Shown here piece after piece: positions 33,466-42,877 of a DNA stretch of 64,000 bases. Origin of the DNA: Halichondria panicea (lineage: Eukaryota > Porifera > Demospongiae > Suberitida > Halichondriidae); contig NC_087377.1 of the NCBI RefSeq assembly GCF_963675165.1, forward strand, positions 8,139,122-8,203,121, read 5' to 3'. Each line of letters begins with the position of its first letter. Positions within the stretch are counted from its first letter, which is position 1. The position numbers were made by a program, and so were the translations under genes. The notes beneath the pieces were generated by a model. It saw only the letters and a list, made by a program, of their open reading frames with translations, was not told the DNA's origin and did not search any database.

Positions 33466-33624
33466 GACAGAACACAAGTACGCGTTATTACGTAGCCTGT
33501 TATTACCTTTATTGTTAAATGTAGTCATTAGAATTATGGGTCACTATTATTTTACTATGGACCATTATGTTAATTTGTTTATGTCATCTATTTGGTTATG
33601 TATCGTTTAGTTATGTGTTTTTTT

Positions 33625-33639
33625 GGGGGAAAAAAAAGA
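33625..33639 (+). other. Polypurine tract of Mag-like element 1
   Basis: GGGGGAAAAAAAAGA abuts the 3' LTR and would prime plus-strand DNA synthesis. Confidence 0.8.
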
Positions 33640-33758
33640 TGTCACGATATTTAGCATTACATCATCTTTTGTACTCAGTGACCTCGCCTCGTGTTGATAT
33701 ACATTGGCTAAAGTGAAACTGACTAGCTAGTTGCAGTAAACTATATATGCTCGTTACA
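33640..33758 (+). repeat. 3' LTR of Mag-like element 1
   Basis: It is identical by eye to 29336-29454 and is followed by the GACTC target duplication. Confidence 0.95.
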
Positions 33759-33763
33759 GACTC

Positions 33764-34251
33764 AACTTCAGTGAGGGCCTGCTTTCGCTAGTTGGGGAAT
33801 GAGCTGTCTTGTCAATCACAAGCCTCTGAAGCAGTGCCATCTGTTCCTTCAACTGGTGGCGCTCCTCTGCAAACTGCTCCTCCCGCAGTTGTCTGTCTCT
33901 AGCAAGTTCCTCCTCTCGTTGTCGCCTTTGTTCCTCTCTCTGCTCACTCTCAGCACGTCTTTGTTCTTCTCTCTGCTCTCTCTCGGCAGCTAGTTCTTCT
34001 TCTCGTTGTCGCCTTTGTTCCTCTCTCTGCTCTCTCTCGGCAGCTAGTTCTTCTTCTCGTTGTCGCCTTTGTTCCTCTCTCTGCTCTCTCTCGGCAGCTA
34101 GTTCTTCTTCTCGTCTCTGTCTCTCTTGTGCTATCTCCTCATCTCTCTTTCTGCGGTCCTCTAGCATCAGCTGCATCATCTCCCGGAGAGATGTAACATC
34201 TGTTCCCTCATTGCTAGACATCTTGTAGAGTCGTCCTGATCTAGTAGTCAT
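33764..34251 (-). CDS. gag: Gag of the Gmr1-like element, N-terminal coiled-coil part
   Basis: It begins MTTRSGRLYKMSSNEG and contains about four 18-residue repeats of the pattern EELAAEREQREEQRRQRE (54-bp DNA repeats), a highly charged coiled coil. It ends SESRPSLKLS at the Mag-like insertion and resumes at 29335 in the same frame. The repeat number is likely to vary between copies. Confidence 0.85.
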
Positions 34252-34288
34252 GAACTGTAGGTCAGTGGAAAATCTGTCGCACTAGCGA

Positions 34289-34305
34289 TCCCACCGCTGC
34301 CACCA
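34289..34305 (-). promoter_or_regulatory. Primer-binding site of the Gmr1-like element
   Basis: On the minus strand TGGTGGCAGCGGTGGGA lies two bases inside the 5' LTR and matches, over 17 bases, the complement of a eukaryotic tRNA-Leu 3' end plus CCA. Confidence 0.75.
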
Positions 34306-34307
34306 AA

Positions 34308-34557
34308 TGTGAGGGATCGGGGATTTAGAGTACTTGAGATAACAGTTTTCACAGTCAGTTCGAAGGCACTCAACAAATACAAAACTCAAACACTTAAATA
34401 CTAAGACCTGTTTCTAGAATGTTCTACTCACAAAACACATGATCTAAAATGTTCTAGAATGTTCTACTAACAAAACACATGCTGTTCTAGAATGTTCACT
34501 ATAGTACTTGTGGTTTACCACATGATTAGCAATGTCCTGTGAGGCCTTGTCCTCACA
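34308..34557 (-). repeat. 5' LTR of the Gmr1-like element
   Basis: It matches 25024-25273 except for about one base (GGCACTCAAC versus GGCACTAAAC). The three heat-shock-element trimers are at 34412-34424, 34452-34464 and 34485-34497, upstream of where transcription of the element would start. Confidence 0.93.
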
Positions 34558-34562
34558 GTGTT

Positions 34563-34905
34563 TAAGAAGAAGACTGGATCTGATGGCTCAGTAGAACGAT
34601 ACAAGGCGAGACTAGTAGCTACACTCAGAAATATGGGACAGACTACGATGAAACATTCTGCCCAGTGGTTAGAAAAGAATCACTACGTGTCCTCATTGCT
34701 CTATCTGTTCAGAATGGACTCAAGCTTTTCTCTTGAGGAAGAAGTGTTCATGAAACAACCTGAGGTAAATGGAAAGGAGCAGTACGTCTGTAAACAAGAA
34801 GAGCATCTATGGACCGCGATGCTGGAACACAGCTCAATTGAAGGAGATGGATTTCACTCAGTCACAAAACAACCCATGTATCTACGAGAAGTTTTATATT
34901 GGAGT
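34563..34905 (+). pseudogene. Copia RT, middle part
   Basis: Joining across the Gmr1-like element restores a normal Copia context: VGSKWVF on the left, and KKKTGSDGSVERYKARLVA here. Further pieces are FCPVVRKESLRVLIAL, EEEVFMKQPE, GKEQYVC, SIYGPRCWN and NNPCIYEKF in changing frames. The sequence stops being Copia-like near 34905, just before the Y-V-D-D motif that resumes at 45191. Confidence 0.78.
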
Positions 34906-35238
34906 TAATTGGGCTGAACCCACGACTAGGCTTACACGTGAATATACCATCACAAACCACAAAGGTTTCAGACCAACCCAACTAACACATCACATTAATC
35001 GGCTACTCCGTGCTCTTATAATTACTTATTAACCATGTATAGCTTAACCACCAACCGCAAGTGGTTAGTTCCCAAAACCACACCCTAGTAGCTTAGGTAC
35101 ATCCTGTTCGCTTGGGGAGAGGGGTCAGCAGAACCACCCCAAAAGGGAGTGGCTCGTTACATGAGCCCTACCCGACCCCAAGCCTAGTACCTACCACTGT
35201 TACAAAGTTCAGATAAGGTGTATATGAAATTATAATGA
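34906..35238. other. Non-coding 3' region of the DIRS-like element
   Basis: No frame is conserved. Short self-complementary pieces such as CGCTTGGGG and CCCCAAGC lie about 75 bases apart and may form part of the terminal repeats. Confidence 0.4.
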
Positions 35239-36080
35239 CTAATGAGCATTATACAAGTTCCGAACAGTTTCGTTACTGCTGACCGATAGTTCTAGCGACG
35301 GTACACAACTGGTCCCGGGGAGTGCGAACATACAACAGATAAGCCGAGCTTTCCTACCTGCCCATCGTCTTAATGAGCTGCCCCGATTCTGAAGCTGTGT
35401 CCAGCATACTGCTATCGACAAGGCTGATCTCACCGTTTTGATGAACCTCTACCGTCAATAAATTGAATAAATTGGCCTGAAGTGATCCTCTTGATACCAT
35501 ACCTCTTGATACCATATAGGCCAACCCTGCCACTGGGCATATGTCGTTATCCGTTTTTCCGACCACTACCGACACACCTTGGCGGAATGGGTCCGTCTTC
35601 GATGCCTGATCTAGGGTCATCGACGCCGAACGACAGGTGCACACTCTCGTCGTACTCAACGTCCGATGGAACTATGATTTCACCTGCTCTCAAGAAGCCG
35701 GAGCATTACAGCATCTGGCTGGCAGGTCATCTTTTCCCAGACTGGTAGACTACGAATCGTTGGCGTAATTGGTAGGCAGGAGATCGCCTTCTTCTCCTCT
35801 GATAACGTATTCCAGTCGAGGCATTGCCTCTACCCTGGGATTTCCCATACCGAGGGCGATTTGGACTGCAGCCAGCTTTGCCACAAACAAATGTGCCACA
35901 AAGAGACTGTTCTGATGCCGGGAAAGGGGTAATTTCTGCTGTTCTACAACATTTTAGGTACCTATTTGAACCGGTCCGGTATTCCCGCTGAGCTAAACCG
36001 GCGGAAAACAAGCTTCGAACGATTCCCTCCAGGTGGGAGCTAGCCAGTCCAGGTGCTGGTCCGTTAGGAGGGACACCATT
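35239..36080 (-). pseudogene. Tyrosine recombinase of the DIRS-like element
   Basis: N-terminal block: SLFSAGLAQREYRTGSNRYL, then GNPRVEAMPRLEYVIRG in another frame. Catalytic region: QASKTDPFRQGV and DICPVAGLAYMVSRG. The end reads GQLIKTMGR, a stop codon where W is expected, then ESSAYLLYVRTPRDQLC with the likely nucleophile tyrosine in AYLLYVRTP. Frameshifts near 35900 and 35700 and the TAG make this copy inactive. Confidence 0.7.
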
Positions 36081-36485
36081 GTCGGATGCAGTCTGTACTG
36101 TGCCTGGCTGGCCGCTGGGACCTGGGAGATACACGTTATCTCTAGAAATGGCGTCAGCCAAGACCCCTGGTACGTGTACCGCGATTAAATCCACCCTGAA
36201 TCGGTATCTTGCTATTCCCCGAATTCTACTGCTCCCGTATTGTCGCAGTAGACCGTCACTGCCGAGTCCTTCCCCCAAATTGCTAAAGCCCATACAATCG
36301 GGAGCAGCTATCTACCCCCAGTTCCGGCCACCTCGACATGGCCTCGCTCTCCCATTTGACTTGGAACCACCGCGAGGACCAGAAGGCCCCAAAACCGGAT
36401 GCGTCCGTGTACACCGTGAATCGTTCCGGCCGATTGTCCACCGATCTAAAGGGAGCCAGAAAGGTATGCCACCAGAAGAGGTCTG
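36081..36485 (-). pseudogene. RNase H of the DIRS-like element
   Basis: Reading leftwards: DLFWWHTFLAPF, FTVYTDASGFGAFW (first catalytic D), and at the end AVHVPGVLADAISRDN. This is the DIRS-type RNase H placed between RT and the recombinase. Mag-like element 2 separates it from RT. Confidence 0.72.
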
Positions 36486-36490
36486 ATCTG

Positions 36491-36697
36491 TGTGGAATGT
36501 GAACTAATTGTATCATGTATTTAGTAGAGTATTCTAGAATGTTCTGTTAGATTGTTTGTACTATGCTAGTTGTTATTAGATAGATCTAGAACCTTCTAGG
36601 AACTGTTTTGGTGTTTTGTATAAATACTCTGGTGTTGTTACAATGATGAGTCTTCATGTCTAAAAGTCAAATGACAACAAATCTACACGATACTACA
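36491..36697 (+). repeat. 5' LTR of Mag-like element 2
   Basis: It runs from TGTGGAATGTGAACTAATTG to CTACACGATACTACA. It has a heat-shock-element trimer at 36532-36544, an imperfect one around 36589-36602, and a TATA-like TATAAATA at about 36619. Confidence 0.93.
36532..36602. promoter_or_regulatory. Heat-shock-element trimer in the LTR of Mag-like element 2
   Basis: TTCTAGAATGTTC at 36532-36544 has perfect TTC-nn-GAA-nn-TTC spacing. GAACCTTCTAGGAA follows with one spacing of three. The right LTR repeats this, with the trimer at 40485-40497. The position 75-90 bases upstream of a TATA-like box suits a promoter element. Confidence 0.5.
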
Positions 36698-36715
36698 TGG
36701 TAGCAGCGGTGAACT

Positions 36716-37528
36716 ATGGCCCACTTACGTCTACAACCGTTTAACTTTCGCAACCCCGATGACTGGCCTCGATGGAAACGCCGGTTTGAGCAGTTCAGAG
36801 AAGCGTCCTCTCTGACAGACGACAGTGCCAGAAAGCAAGTTAATACTCTTCTGTACGAAGAAGCAGATGCGGTGTTATCATCTACGAATGTAACCGCAGA
36901 GGAGCGTGCTGTCTATGAGACTGTTCTCGAGAAATTCGACGCTTTTTTCCAAGTGAGAAGAAATGTGATTTTTGAACGGGCACGATTCAACCAAAGGAAC
37001 CAACTCAGTGGAGAGACGATGGAACAGTACATAATGGAACTGTACAAGTTAGCCGAAAGCTGTAACTACGGCGACATGAAGGACGAGATGATCCGTGATC
37101 AACTAGTAGTGGGAATTCATGACAATGCACTCTCAAAGCGACTGCAACTGCTCACTCTGGACAAAGCCAAAAAGACGGTACGTCAACAAGAGGCAGTGGG
37201 AGAACAGCTTAAAGGAACAGTAAAGGACGAATCAAGCTTAGACCAGCTTCGACAACGAAAAGGATTCCGTAAACAATGGAAGGCCAAAAAGCCAAGCTCA
37301 ACAAACCCTCGAGTACCAACCAAGTCTAATTGCCAACGCTGTGGGAGAGGCCAACACACTCGTGAGAAATGCCCTGCTAAGGAGGCTACATGTCACACAT
37401 GTCAGAAGAAAGGCCACTACAGTGCACAGTGTTTTTTCAAGAATGTATCCGAGTTGGAAAGTGGTAATGGCATGGATGCAGCTTATCTGGACACAGGTTC
37501 AAGTAAATCAGAAAACAACCTCGTTTAA
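36716..37528 (+). CDS. gag: Gag of Mag-like element 2
   Basis: The frame gives 270 residues starting MAHLRLQPFNFRNPDDWPRW, 18 bases after the LTR. Capsid blocks are RWKRRFEQFREAS and RARFNQRNQLSGETMEQY. Two CCHC knuckles are present (CQRCGRGQHTREKC and CHTCQKKGHYSAQC). The TAA at 37526 overlaps the protease frame, which lies in +1. Confidence 0.85.
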   Translation: MAHLRLQPFNFRNPDDWPRWKRRFEQFREASSLTDDSARKQVNTLLYEEADAVLSSTNVTAEERAVYETVLEKFDAFFQVRRNVIFERARFNQRNQLSGETMEQYIMELYKLAESCNYGDMKDEMIRDQLVVGIHDNALSKRLQLLTLDKAKKTVRQQEAVGEQLKGTVKDESSLDQLRQRKGFRKQWKAKKPSSTNPRVPTKSNCQRCGRGQHTREKCPAKEATCHTCQKKGHYSAQCFFKNVSELESGNGMDAAYLDTGSSKSENNLV

Positions 37529-40232
37529 GATGGACACAGGAGCGGAGGTCACAGCGATATTGATGGATACTTACCGACACTTAAAGAAGCCGCAGCTGAC
37601 AACAGCTAGCAAAGCTCTATATGGACCTTCAAGAATCAAGTTGAAAGTAAAGGGAATGTTCGTGGCATCAATTTCTCGTGGAGACGTCGTGACGAAACAG
37701 CCCATATTTGTAGTGGATGGTCTGAAGACTAATTTGCTTGGATTACCTGCTATATCTGCATTGAATCTTGTAGTCAGGTTAGACGCCACTGTCGAAGGAC
37801 CAAACAACACCCAAGCTATGGTAATACAGAAATACCCATCTGTTTTTCAAGGTCTCGGCAATCTAGGAGAGGAGTATGAGATAAAACTGAAAGATGGTGC
37901 TAAGCCTTACTCACTCATGGCTCCCAGACACATAGCATTACCTCTAAGGCCAAAGGTGAAGGAGGAGCTCTCAATCTCTGGGCGTCATATCCAAAGTGGA
38001 CAAACCGACACAATGGTGTGCAGGGATAGTCGTGGTGCCAAAGAAGGCAGGAGCAATCCGAATTTGTGTCGACCTCAAGCCACTAAACGAGCATGTACTC
38101 AGGGAAGTACATCCACTGCCGAAAGTGGATGACACACTGGCTCAAATGACAGGAGCTAAAGTATTCAGCAAACTGGATGCAAACAGCGGGTTCTGGTAAA
38201 TTCCGCTAGCCAAGACCTCAAGACACTTGACGACTTTCATTACTCCTTTTGGTCGGTACTACTTTAACAAATTGCCATTTGGAATATCAAGTGCCCCGGA
38301 ACACTTTCAGAAACGAATGAGTAACATACTCTCAGGACTGGAAGGAGTTCTCTGTCTGATTGACGATGTGCTAGTCTTCGAAAAAGACAAACACGAGCAT
38401 GACGAGAGACTTGCAGCAGCTCTAACACGGATCAAAGAAGCCAGAGTCACACTCAACGTAAGCAAATGCGAGTTTGAGAAGAGCAAATTGAAATTCCTCA
38501 GTCATGTGATAGATGCTGATGGGATTCGAGCAGACCCAGATAAAACATCAGCTATTCGGAATATGGTACCCCCCACCAATGTATCTGAGCTACGACGCTT
38601 TATGGGGATGGCAAACCAATTGGGAAAGTTTTCGAGCAAACTAGCAGAATTATCCCAACCACTTCGAGTGCTACTTAGCAAACGAACAGCCTGGATATGG
38701 GGACATGACCAAGAGAAAGCATTCACAGATCTCAAAGAAGAGCTATCAAGACCGACAATTTTGGCACTCTATAATCCACTAGCAGCAACAAAAGTTTCTG
38801 CAGATGCCTCAGCATACGGGTTGGGAGCAGTCTTACTACAAGAAGACAATTCCATGTGGAAGCCAGTTGCATATGCCTCCAGGTCAATGTCTGAAACAGA
38901 GCAACGATATGCTCAGATCAAGCTTTAGCTATCACCTGGGCATGTGAGAAGTTTGCAAGCTACATATTGGGAATGAAATTCCATATTGAAACAGATCACA
39001 AACCGCTAGTACCTTTACTAGGTTCGAAAGATCTCGACAAACTTCCACCCCGAGTGTTAAGATTTCGATTGCGACTTGCACGATTTCAGTACACAATTGA
39101 GCATGTTCCTGGAAAATATTTGTACACAGCCGATGCTTTATCAAGAGCACCTGAAGCAACCACTGAGAATGACACCAGATTACAAGAGGAGACGATAGTA
39201 GCATGCATTACTCATCTTCCAGCTGGCAAAGAAAGACTCGACGAATATAGGAAAGCCCAAGCAGCTGACCCTATTTGCTCTACCGTTGCAAGCTACTGCC
39301 AACATGGTTGGCCAAATCAAAGTGAAATCACTCCCGATATCAAACCCTACTGGAAAGCTCGTGGTGACCTTATGATACCCGATGGTACACTTTTGCTTTA
39401 CGACCAACGAATTGTAGTCCCAAAAGCACTGCAAAGGCAGACCCTACAAAAGATTCACACGGGACATCAAGGAATTCAACAATGTCGTCTCCGTGCCAAA
39501 CTCTCTATTTGGTGGCCGGGAATATCAAAAACCATCAACGACATGGTTAAGCAATGTTCAACATGTTCGAAGCACTTCAGTGAACCAATGATACCAACAC
39601 CACTTCCTGACTACCCGTGGCAAAAAGTATCATCTGACCTATTTCAACTCGATGGTGCACAATAATTATATTGTAGTTGTCGACTATTACTCAAGGTACC
39701 CAGAAGTTGTCAAACTGCCAACAACTACCTCCAGACAAATCATTGAAGTTCTGAATAGAATATTTTCTCGTCATGGAATTCCGGAAACCCTAGTGAACGA
39801 CAATGGACCTCAGTACTCATCTCGAGAGTTTCAAGATTTCGCAAGTTCCCGCCATTTGACAAGCAGTCCTCACTATGCACAGAGCAACGGACATGCAGAG
39901 AGAGCAGTGAAGACGGTGAAGAAACTGTTGCGAGAAGCAGAAGACCCTAACATGGCCTTACTAAGTTATAGGTCAACTCCTTTCCCTTGGTGCGGGCTCT
40001 CACCAGCTGAATTGCTGATGGGGAGACGAATACGAGCTAACATGCCTATTCAGAAAGACTTGCTTATCCCAGACTGGAAATACCTGAACCAGTTTCACAA
40101 AAGGAATCAAGAGTTCAAGGACAGGAAGATTTTGATTGCCGCCACAGGACCCAGTCACTCCCAGCACTCCCTGACAAAACAGAAGTGTGGGTTACTACAG
40201 GAAACCAACCGATACTTGGACAAATTGTGACT
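37529..40232 (+). pseudogene. pol: Pol of Mag-like element 2 (PR-RT-RH-IN), frameshifted
   Basis: Protease: MDTGAEVTAIL near 37531. RT: ICVDLKPLNEHV, FSKLDANSGFW (followed by TAA at 38198), YYFNKLPFGISSAP, and catalytic LIDDVLVF near 38358. RNase H: VSADASAYGLGAVLL and, after a frameshift near 38923, IETDHKPLVPLL. Integrase: CSTCSKH, then after another shift near 39655 VVDYYSRYPEVV, VNDNGPQYSS and GHAERAVKTVK. At least four lesions (near 37965, 38198, 38923 and 39655) make it inactive. Confidence 0.85.
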
Positions 40233-40443
40233 TCTACAACTACCCCTCGATCTTATGTTGTAAGTATACCCAGTGGAGAAATTAGGAGAAACAGGAGTCA
40301 TCTCAACCCAATACCTCACTCCGATAACAGGACCGAAGAACCTGACCCGATTACAACTACGAGGGTGATTTAAACCAGATCCCGAACTGGGACAGCTATT
40401 CACCCACCAGAGAGACTGTAATTCCATCCCAGAGAAAGGGGGA

Positions 40444-40655
40444 TGTGGAATGTGAACTAATTGTATCATGTATTTAGTAGAGTATTCTAGAATGTTCTGG
40501 TAGATTGTTTGTACTATGCTAGTTGTTATTAGATAGATCTAGAACCTTCTAGGAACTGTTTTGGTGTTTTGTATAAATACTCTGGTGTTGTTACAATGAT
40601 GAGTCTTTATGTCTAAAAGTCAAAATTAATGACAACAAATCTACACGATACTACA
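40444..40655 (+). repeat. 3' LTR of Mag-like element 2
   Basis: It matches 36491-36697 apart from a 5-bp insertion (ATTAA-like, near 40625) and single-base changes such as TTCTGGTAG versus TTCTGTTAG. Confidence 0.93.
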
Positions 40656-40660
40656 ATCTG

Positions 40661-41527
40661 TATGACTGATTCAATCGAAGGCAGCATAAAGGTCCGGACC
40701 ACGCAGCAGGCATGGCCAACTAGCGATTCCAGTTTACGTCTTTCGCATGATTCCCGGCCCCAGCCATGATCGGATCAGATCCTGTAATGCTCGGAGTTTG
40801 GTATCGGATAGACAAATCTCAAGTGATCGAGTATCAATCTCAATACCCAGGAAGGTTAGGCAGGTGGACGGTCCTTCCAATTTGGGGAGTGCTACTGGGA
40901 GACCTAGATCCTCAAACGTTCTAAGCAGGTGTTCTAACGAGCGGGTACATTCGTCACTCTCCCAATACCATGTAGTCATCAAGATAATGAACGATAAAAT
41001 TAACCCCTTCTTGGCGAATAATCCATTCCGCTGCGTCCGCTACTACTGACCTGAGACCGAATGGCAATGTGGTGTTTTCACATCCACCTTCGCCGCCTCT
41101 TCCCAATCCATCGTCCACTGAGGCATATTTCAGTGAGCCGTCATTAACACTCGCCCCTTCTGGGGATGAGAGGTCCACAATCAACCTCCATTCCCCCGGA
41201 GTTCGTATGAACCCCCGGGTGAAGTGCTCGAGGGAGGGGGCCGATGATTCGCCCAGCTGCGCACTTCGTCGCCAAGTAGTCTCGAATTGCTTCTGGGTGG
41301 AGACGGACAGCACCTACCCTAAAGCCCCCTTCTGTAATGTAACCACGAAACCGTTGGTCCGGGTGATTAACCAGTTTTTGGTTCCACACATACCGCACCT
41401 GGGAGTGAGGTGAGATGCATGCCATGAGGTCCTCGATGTACTGGTACACGCCTGCAGAGGATATACACGAATGACCTACCCCTAGGCTGTAACAATGCAC
41501 TGTCAACATAAATGCAACAATGATCAA
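40661..41527 (-). pseudogene. Reverse transcriptase of the DIRS-like element
   Basis: From right to left: NQKLVNHPDQRFRGYI, AIRDYLATKCAAGRIIGPL, GEWRLIVDLSSPEGASVND, LPFGLRSVVADAAEW, catalytic HYLDDYMVLG, and LEGPSTCLTFLGIEIDT. These are diagnostic of DIRS-type RT (V-D-L-S-x-P-x-G-x-S-V-N-D and F-L-G-I-x-I-D-T). Two frame changes are present. Codon use is richer in G and C than in the flanking DNA. Confidence 0.8.
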
Positions 41528-42252
41528 TCAACACATAGATAAATATAATGCTAACTAAGCCAGATCGTCCTGATTAGCATGGGCGAAATCTTTCTCGGTG
41601 ACCTTGCCTGCTCGCTCTGGGTAGTTAAGGCCCGGGTCTAGCCTTAAATACCAAAATTTACACTATGTTCATACTGCTGTATTATTTGTAATATACAGTG
41701 TTTGCTGCATCAAAATGATGCAAAATGAAGCTCAATGTTTTCTTTTTCTAAAAAACTGATTAGCTTAATTCAATTATGCTAATTAGCCCGTCATGGCAGT
41801 TTTGTAAGAAGAACTACAAATGCGGACATGAAGAAGCTAAGATCAAGCTTCGAACATCTCATAGCTAAGTACTAGGATGCATTCTTGAGATACACAACAT
41901 AGCCTACCTCTAGAGTGGCCAGCATAGCTAAGGCAGTTTTGCACATATTAATTTCCCCAGCTGGAAACATAATCATGACAACCTACTCGGATCAGGTGGC
42001 ACCGACACCCTAACTTTTGTTATTTTAACCCGAACCCCTCCCCCTGCAAAATTACATCCGGTGCCACCTGACCCGCAGCTAGTACCTTGGACACGTGACT
42101 TCACTTCCAATAATAAACATTATGAATCTCTACATAATCTACATGAAATGTTGGCAATGAATAAAATTAATGTTATCAGTGCCTGACCCAGGCCCGCATG
42201 TTGGCTTTAATTACCGGATTAGCAACTTCCGGATCTCAGAGCGAGTTTTGAG

Positions 42253-42259
42253 TATAAAA
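42253..42259 (+). promoter_or_regulatory. TATA-like box
   Basis: TATAAAA in the context GAGTATAAAAAGAGC lies about 190 bases upstream of the ATG at 42449. The preceding sequence is locally richer in G and C. A working promoter is only suggested. Confidence 0.3.
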
Positions 42260-42448
42260 AGAGCTGCCGTGGGTGCGACCTTTGACCCCTAAATTTCATT
42301 CAAGCCTTAGTAACGAGCTGTTTTTTTCTCTTGCGCAAAAGCGCTCAGAACCCACACTAAAAAATATACACAAAGGGAAGGGAAATACATTCTTGGTAGT
42401 TTTTCTTTTTTACCAGAAGCAGAAACAAAAAACAAAAAAATAAAATAA

Positions 42449-42685
42449 ATGGCTGACAAATACTTTATGTATAGATACAGCAAAAGGCAATGCACAATAA
42501 AGGAATCTTTTCAGCTCCAGGTCAGCTACAGTGAGCATACTCCAGGGCACGTTGTGGAAGAGTTAGGAAGCTTGCTTTCTTGCATAATAGACGGCATTGA
42601 AACTGTGAAACTCACCGAAAGTTCGATTCTGAAAAGGATTTTTATGGTACATCTATATCAAACAAAATCTTTACTACCATTTTAA
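42449..42685 (+). CDS. Unknown small protein (78 aa) downstream of a TATA box
   Basis: It starts MADKYFMYRYSKRQC with a good initiation context (AAATGGCTGAC) and runs through LQVSYSEHTPGHVVEELGSL to a stop at 42685. Composition is protein-like, with balanced charged and hydrophobic residues. No family was recognised. A splice donor before the stop (TTTATGGTAC) could link to the acceptor at about 42802. Confidence 0.28.
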   Translation: MADKYFMYRYSKRQCTIKESFQLQVSYSEHTPGHVVEELGSLLSCIIDGIETVKLTESSILKRIFMVHLYQTKSLLPF

Positions 42686-42790
42686 TAGAGCAAGTGGGGT
42701 GCATGGCACCAGACAGTGAGGCTCTCCTCCCCCCAGCAAAGAGCTAGGGATATAATAGGATATTTGCTTGATACAGATAGTAATACTTAC

Positions 42791-42877
42791 ATTTTCTACA
42801 TAGGTTGATGATATACCCAGGGAGACTGTCAACAAGCAAAGGCAGTCGCAGTCCTTCAGAGCGTCCTTCAAAGCGAC
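42791..42877 (-). CDS. Possible internal exon, minus strand (29 codons)
   Basis: It is bounded by a strong acceptor (TTTTTTTTCTCAG) and a strong donor (AAAAT then GTAAGTATT). The length is 87 bases and two frames are open; one reads VALKDALKDCDCLCLL. Together with 43509-43730 it suggests a spliced minus-strand gene. The opposite strand also has an acceptor here, so orientation is not certain. Confidence 0.3.

Larger units (their letters stand above)
29331..33763 (+). mobile_element. Mag-like Gypsy retrotransposon 1, nested in the Gmr1-like gag
   Basis: It has 119-bp LTRs (29336-29454 and 33640-33758) that I read as identical, perfect GACTC target duplications, a primer site at 29455 and a purine tract at 33625-33639. 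The coding order is gag-PR-RT-RH-IN. Short LTRs, two zinc knuckles and the V-A-D-D RT motif suggest the Mag/SURL-type group (inferred). The coding region has small lesions although the LTRs are identical. Confidence 0.93.
25019..34562 (-). mobile_element. Gmr1-like Gypsy retrotransposon, recent, minus strand
   Basis: It is bounded by 250-bp LTRs (25024-25273 and 34308-34557) that differ at about one base and by perfect target duplications GTGTT (25019-25023 and 34558-34562). On the minus strand the order is coiled-coil gag, zinc knuckles, protease, integrase, RT, RNase H. Integrase before RT is the Ty1/copia-like order within a clearly Gypsy-type pol, as described for Gmr1-like elements of deuterostomes. 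It inserted in the Copia RT region and was later split by a Mag-like Gypsy in its gag. Without that passenger it is about 5.1 kb. Confidence 0.9.
36486..40660 (+). mobile_element. Mag-like Gypsy retrotransposon 2, nested in the DIRS-like pol
   Basis: LTRs are 36491-36697 (207 bp) and 40444-40655 (212 bp; a 5-bp indel and at least two substitutions apart), with perfect ATCTG target duplications at 36486-36490 and 40656-40660. A primer site follows the left LTR and a purine tract (GAGAAAGGGGGA) precedes the right one. Gene order is gag-PR-RT-RH-IN. It is of the same broad group as element 1 but only distantly related. Confidence 0.92.

Noticed and set aside
33799..33993. Serine/leucine-rich plus-strand frame
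   Set aside because: It is the antisense of the charged coiled-coil repeats of gag; the composition is explained by that strand.
35100..35210. Possible tRNA gene in the structured, G+C-rich stretch
   Set aside because: No B-box (GGTTCGAAT-type) or cloverleaf could be drawn; it lies in the DIRS-like terminal region.
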